Made by a program: the position numbers and the translations under genes. The notes under the pieces are model-generated. The model was given only the letters and a program-made list of their open reading frames with translations. It had not been told where the DNA came from and did not search any database. From Nocardia sp. (lineage in GTDB: Bacteria; Actinomycetota; Actinomycetes; Mycobacteriales; Mycobacteriaceae), in NCBI GenBank assembly GCA_013361595.1, contig JABFXT010000448.1:1-7174 (forward strand): a stretch of DNA of 7,174 nt. The letters are read 5' to 3'. Shown here piece by piece: positions 6,477 to 7,174 of the stretch; position 1 is the first letter of the stretch; the number at the start of each line of letters is the position of its first letter.

Positions 6477-6483
6477 CCCTCCC
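6477..6483 (-). promoter_or_regulatory. Ribosome-binding site of the exported four-cysteine protein
   Basis: On the minus strand GGGAGGG stands seven bases before GTG 6469. It fixes the start immediately ahead of the signal peptide in a frame that is open for a long distance upstream. Confidence 0.6.
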
Positions 6484-6495
6484 GGAAGCGATTCC

Positions 6496-6536
6496 CAGGA
6501 AGCTGACCACCGACTCGGTGGTCCACAATCTTCCTG
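6496..6536. promoter_or_regulatory. Nested inverted repeat upstream of the exported-protein gene
   Basis: GACCACCGACTCGGTGGTC (6505-6523) is a perfect 19 bp palindrome with 9-base arms around a single C. It is flanked by a second perfect arm pair, CAGGAAG (6496-6502) and CTTCCTG (6530-6536). The two stems stack with an asymmetric 2/6-base interruption. It lies about 35 bases upstream of the GTG at 6469. It could be a dimeric repressor or activator site, or an RNA hairpin in the leader of that gene's transcript; position alone does not separate these. Confidence 0.55.
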
Positions 6537-6664
6537 CCGCTTACTACTTGGACTCCCGTCATCGCCGGCCGGTTCCGGACTCCGCCCCACTGATCCGCTG
6601 AGATGCCCGCGTTGCCAAACTTTCTCGACGAATCTGAGATGTCCTGGGTCGAAGGGAGCGTCCG

Positions 6665-6723
6665 GTCGGATCCCGTCGGTATCCGACTGTTCCGATCCCG
6701 GTCGGGTAACAGTGGGCCCGACC
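6665..6723. repeat. Two tandem inverted repeats
   Basis: The first pairs GTCGGAT (6665-6671) with ATCCGAC (6681-6687) around nine bases. The second pairs GGTCGGG (6700-6706) with CCCGACC (6717-6723) around ten bases. Both arm pairs are perfect and the hairpins are 12 bases apart. They may be terminators of the right-edge gene, part of a structured transcript, or binding sites; no T-tract follows on either strand. Confidence 0.4.
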
Positions 6724-6769
6724 AACTGGTCAGATTCGGTGTCGTGCGAATTCGTAGAGGCGAAGGCCT

Positions 6770-6784
6770 GGATCGGCTACCCGA
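6770..6784. repeat. Near-repeat copy 1 (GGATCGG-CTACCCGA)
   Basis: GGATCGGCTACCCGA here recurs at 6926-6941 with a single inserted T. On the minus strand both copies contain the sequence CGGGTAG, which in the second copy forms the stop codon of the right-edge gene. The match could be a remnant of a duplicated gene end, or chance. Confidence 0.35.
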
Positions 6785-6925
6785 TGCCGAGACCGGTACC
6801 CGCTCCGGCAGTTCGGATCGGTGGCTGCTGACCGAAAGTTCCGCCTTCGCCGATAACAACCGCCTGACGCGCCGGAATCAACTCGGGCAACCCACGACGC
6901 CCGAATTCGCCGCCGCCCGGCGCCC

Positions 6926-6941
6926 GGATCGGTCTACCCGA
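6926..6941. repeat. Near-repeat copy 2 (GGATCGGTCTACCCGA)
   Basis: This partner of the copy at 6770-6784 differs by one inserted T. It overlaps the stop codon and last codons of the right-edge gene, so this copy is partly coding, whereas the other lies in the region without a convincing gene. Confidence 0.35.
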
Positions 6942-7174
6942 ACAGGGCCTGGCGTTGCCAGAACCGCTGCTCGACGTGAATGAGGTAAGCGGACGGATCT
7001 GCGGCGGAAGAGGCCCTTTCGAGGTCTCCGTCGTCGGTGACGTAGTAGATCGCGCTGGTGCGCTGCCCCCCGATCTCGGGTGAGTACACGACCCAGCCCA
7101 CACTGAACCGCTCGGCCACGAGCTTGCCGGAGGATGCCCGGTCGGTGCCGGAATCGCCGGCGAGCATGTCCTTA
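6934..7174 (-). CDS. C-terminal part of an unrecognised protein, cut by the window edge
   Basis: The frame is open from the right edge to a TAG at 6934-6936, giving about 79 residues. An internal ATG at 7167 has AAGGA only one base before it, too close to act as its ribosome site, and the frame remains open to the edge, so the gene more likely starts outside the window. The visible part looks like a small alpha/beta domain: strands around ERFSVGWVVYSPE and TSAIYYVTDDGDLERASS, then a short helix and YLIHVEQRFWQRQ near the end. A GW-x-VYSP strand followed by a 'xxDDGxxxxxSS' strand reminds me of small immunity-type or adaptor domains in actinobacteria, but I cannot name a family. No signal or membrane segment is visible. 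Real coding is supported by strong GC bias at third positions and the protein-like composition. Confidence 0.68.
   Translation of the reverse strand, partial: KDMLAGDSGTDRASSGKLVAERFSVGWVVYSPEIGGQRTSAIYYVTDDGDLERASSAADPSAYLIHVEQRFWQRQALFG

Larger units (their letters stand above)
6470..6933. other. 464 bp region without a convincing gene
   Basis: This stretch separates the exported-protein gene from the gene cut by the right edge. Open frames exist on both strands, but their third-position GC bias is weaker than in the real genes, they lack ribosome sites and their products resemble no family I know. It contains at least three perfect inverted repeats, a repeated CTGAGATG (6598-6605 and 6634-6641), and a 15/16-nt near-repeat. 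It probably holds the promoter and leader of the exported-protein gene and the 3' region of the right-edge gene. I could not assign convincing -10/-35 boxes. Confidence 0.55.

Noticed and set aside
6182..6859. Reading the exported protein as a 225-residue protein starting at 6859
   Set aside because: The added N-terminal 130 residues are low-complexity and place the signal peptide in the middle. The GGGAGGG-supported GTG at 6469 gives a normal secreted protein.
6777..6933. Minus-strand frame ending GTGLGIG beyond the right-edge gene
   Set aside because: It could only start inside the real gene or at a poor TTG, and codon bias is weak. Kept only as part of the near-repeat observation.
6603..6983. 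Plus-strand open frame of 126 codons starting ATG 6603
   Set aside because: No ribosome site, weak third-position GC bias, no domain, and its end overlaps the more convincing minus-strand gene ending at 6934.

Overview
The window is very GC-rich, has strongly GC-biased third codon positions and uses GTG starts freely. Its gene families (MMPL exporter with MarR regulator, CPA1 antiporter, small Rho-N/HeH protein) are typical of Actinomycetota. A Nocardia-like or related mycolic-acid-producing genus is a reasonable guess, but nothing in the sequence proves the genus. No rRNA, tRNA, CRISPR array, insertion sequence, integrase or origin was seen.

Layout, left to right. Bases 1-188 may hold the last codons of an upstream gene (stop at 74-76) followed by a GC hairpin. 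At 189-1790 (+) is a CPA1/NhaP-type Na+/H+ antiporter. It converges, with a 21 bp gap, on a small basic Rho-N/HeH-domain protein (1812-2141, -). Next is a MarR regulator (2279-2791, -), divergent from an MMPL/RND-type exporter (2885-4960, +). The shared 93 bp region carries a perfect 19 bp AT-rich palindrome, the obvious candidate operator, and the exporter start looks leaderless. The exporter converges on a histidine phosphatase (5127-5693, -). Upstream of that on the same strand lie a short Clp-N-like protein (5788-6138) and a small exported four-cysteine protein (6182-6469). Bases 6470-6933 hold no convincing gene but contain several perfect inverted repeats and a 15/16-nt near-repeat. The right edge cuts into a minus-strand gene of unknown function whose C-terminal part ends at 6934.

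Functionally, the clearest module is MarR plus MMPL: a regulator probably controlling a membrane exporter through the intergenic palindrome. The antiporter is a separate ion and pH homeostasis gene. The minus-strand genes from 6469 to 5127 are close enough to share a transcript, but their functions do not obviously connect. I do not see a clear novel multi-gene system. The most unusual items are the operator/leaderless promoter design, the truncated stand-alone Clp-N protein beside a secreted cysteine protein, and the structured non-coding region at 6470-6933.
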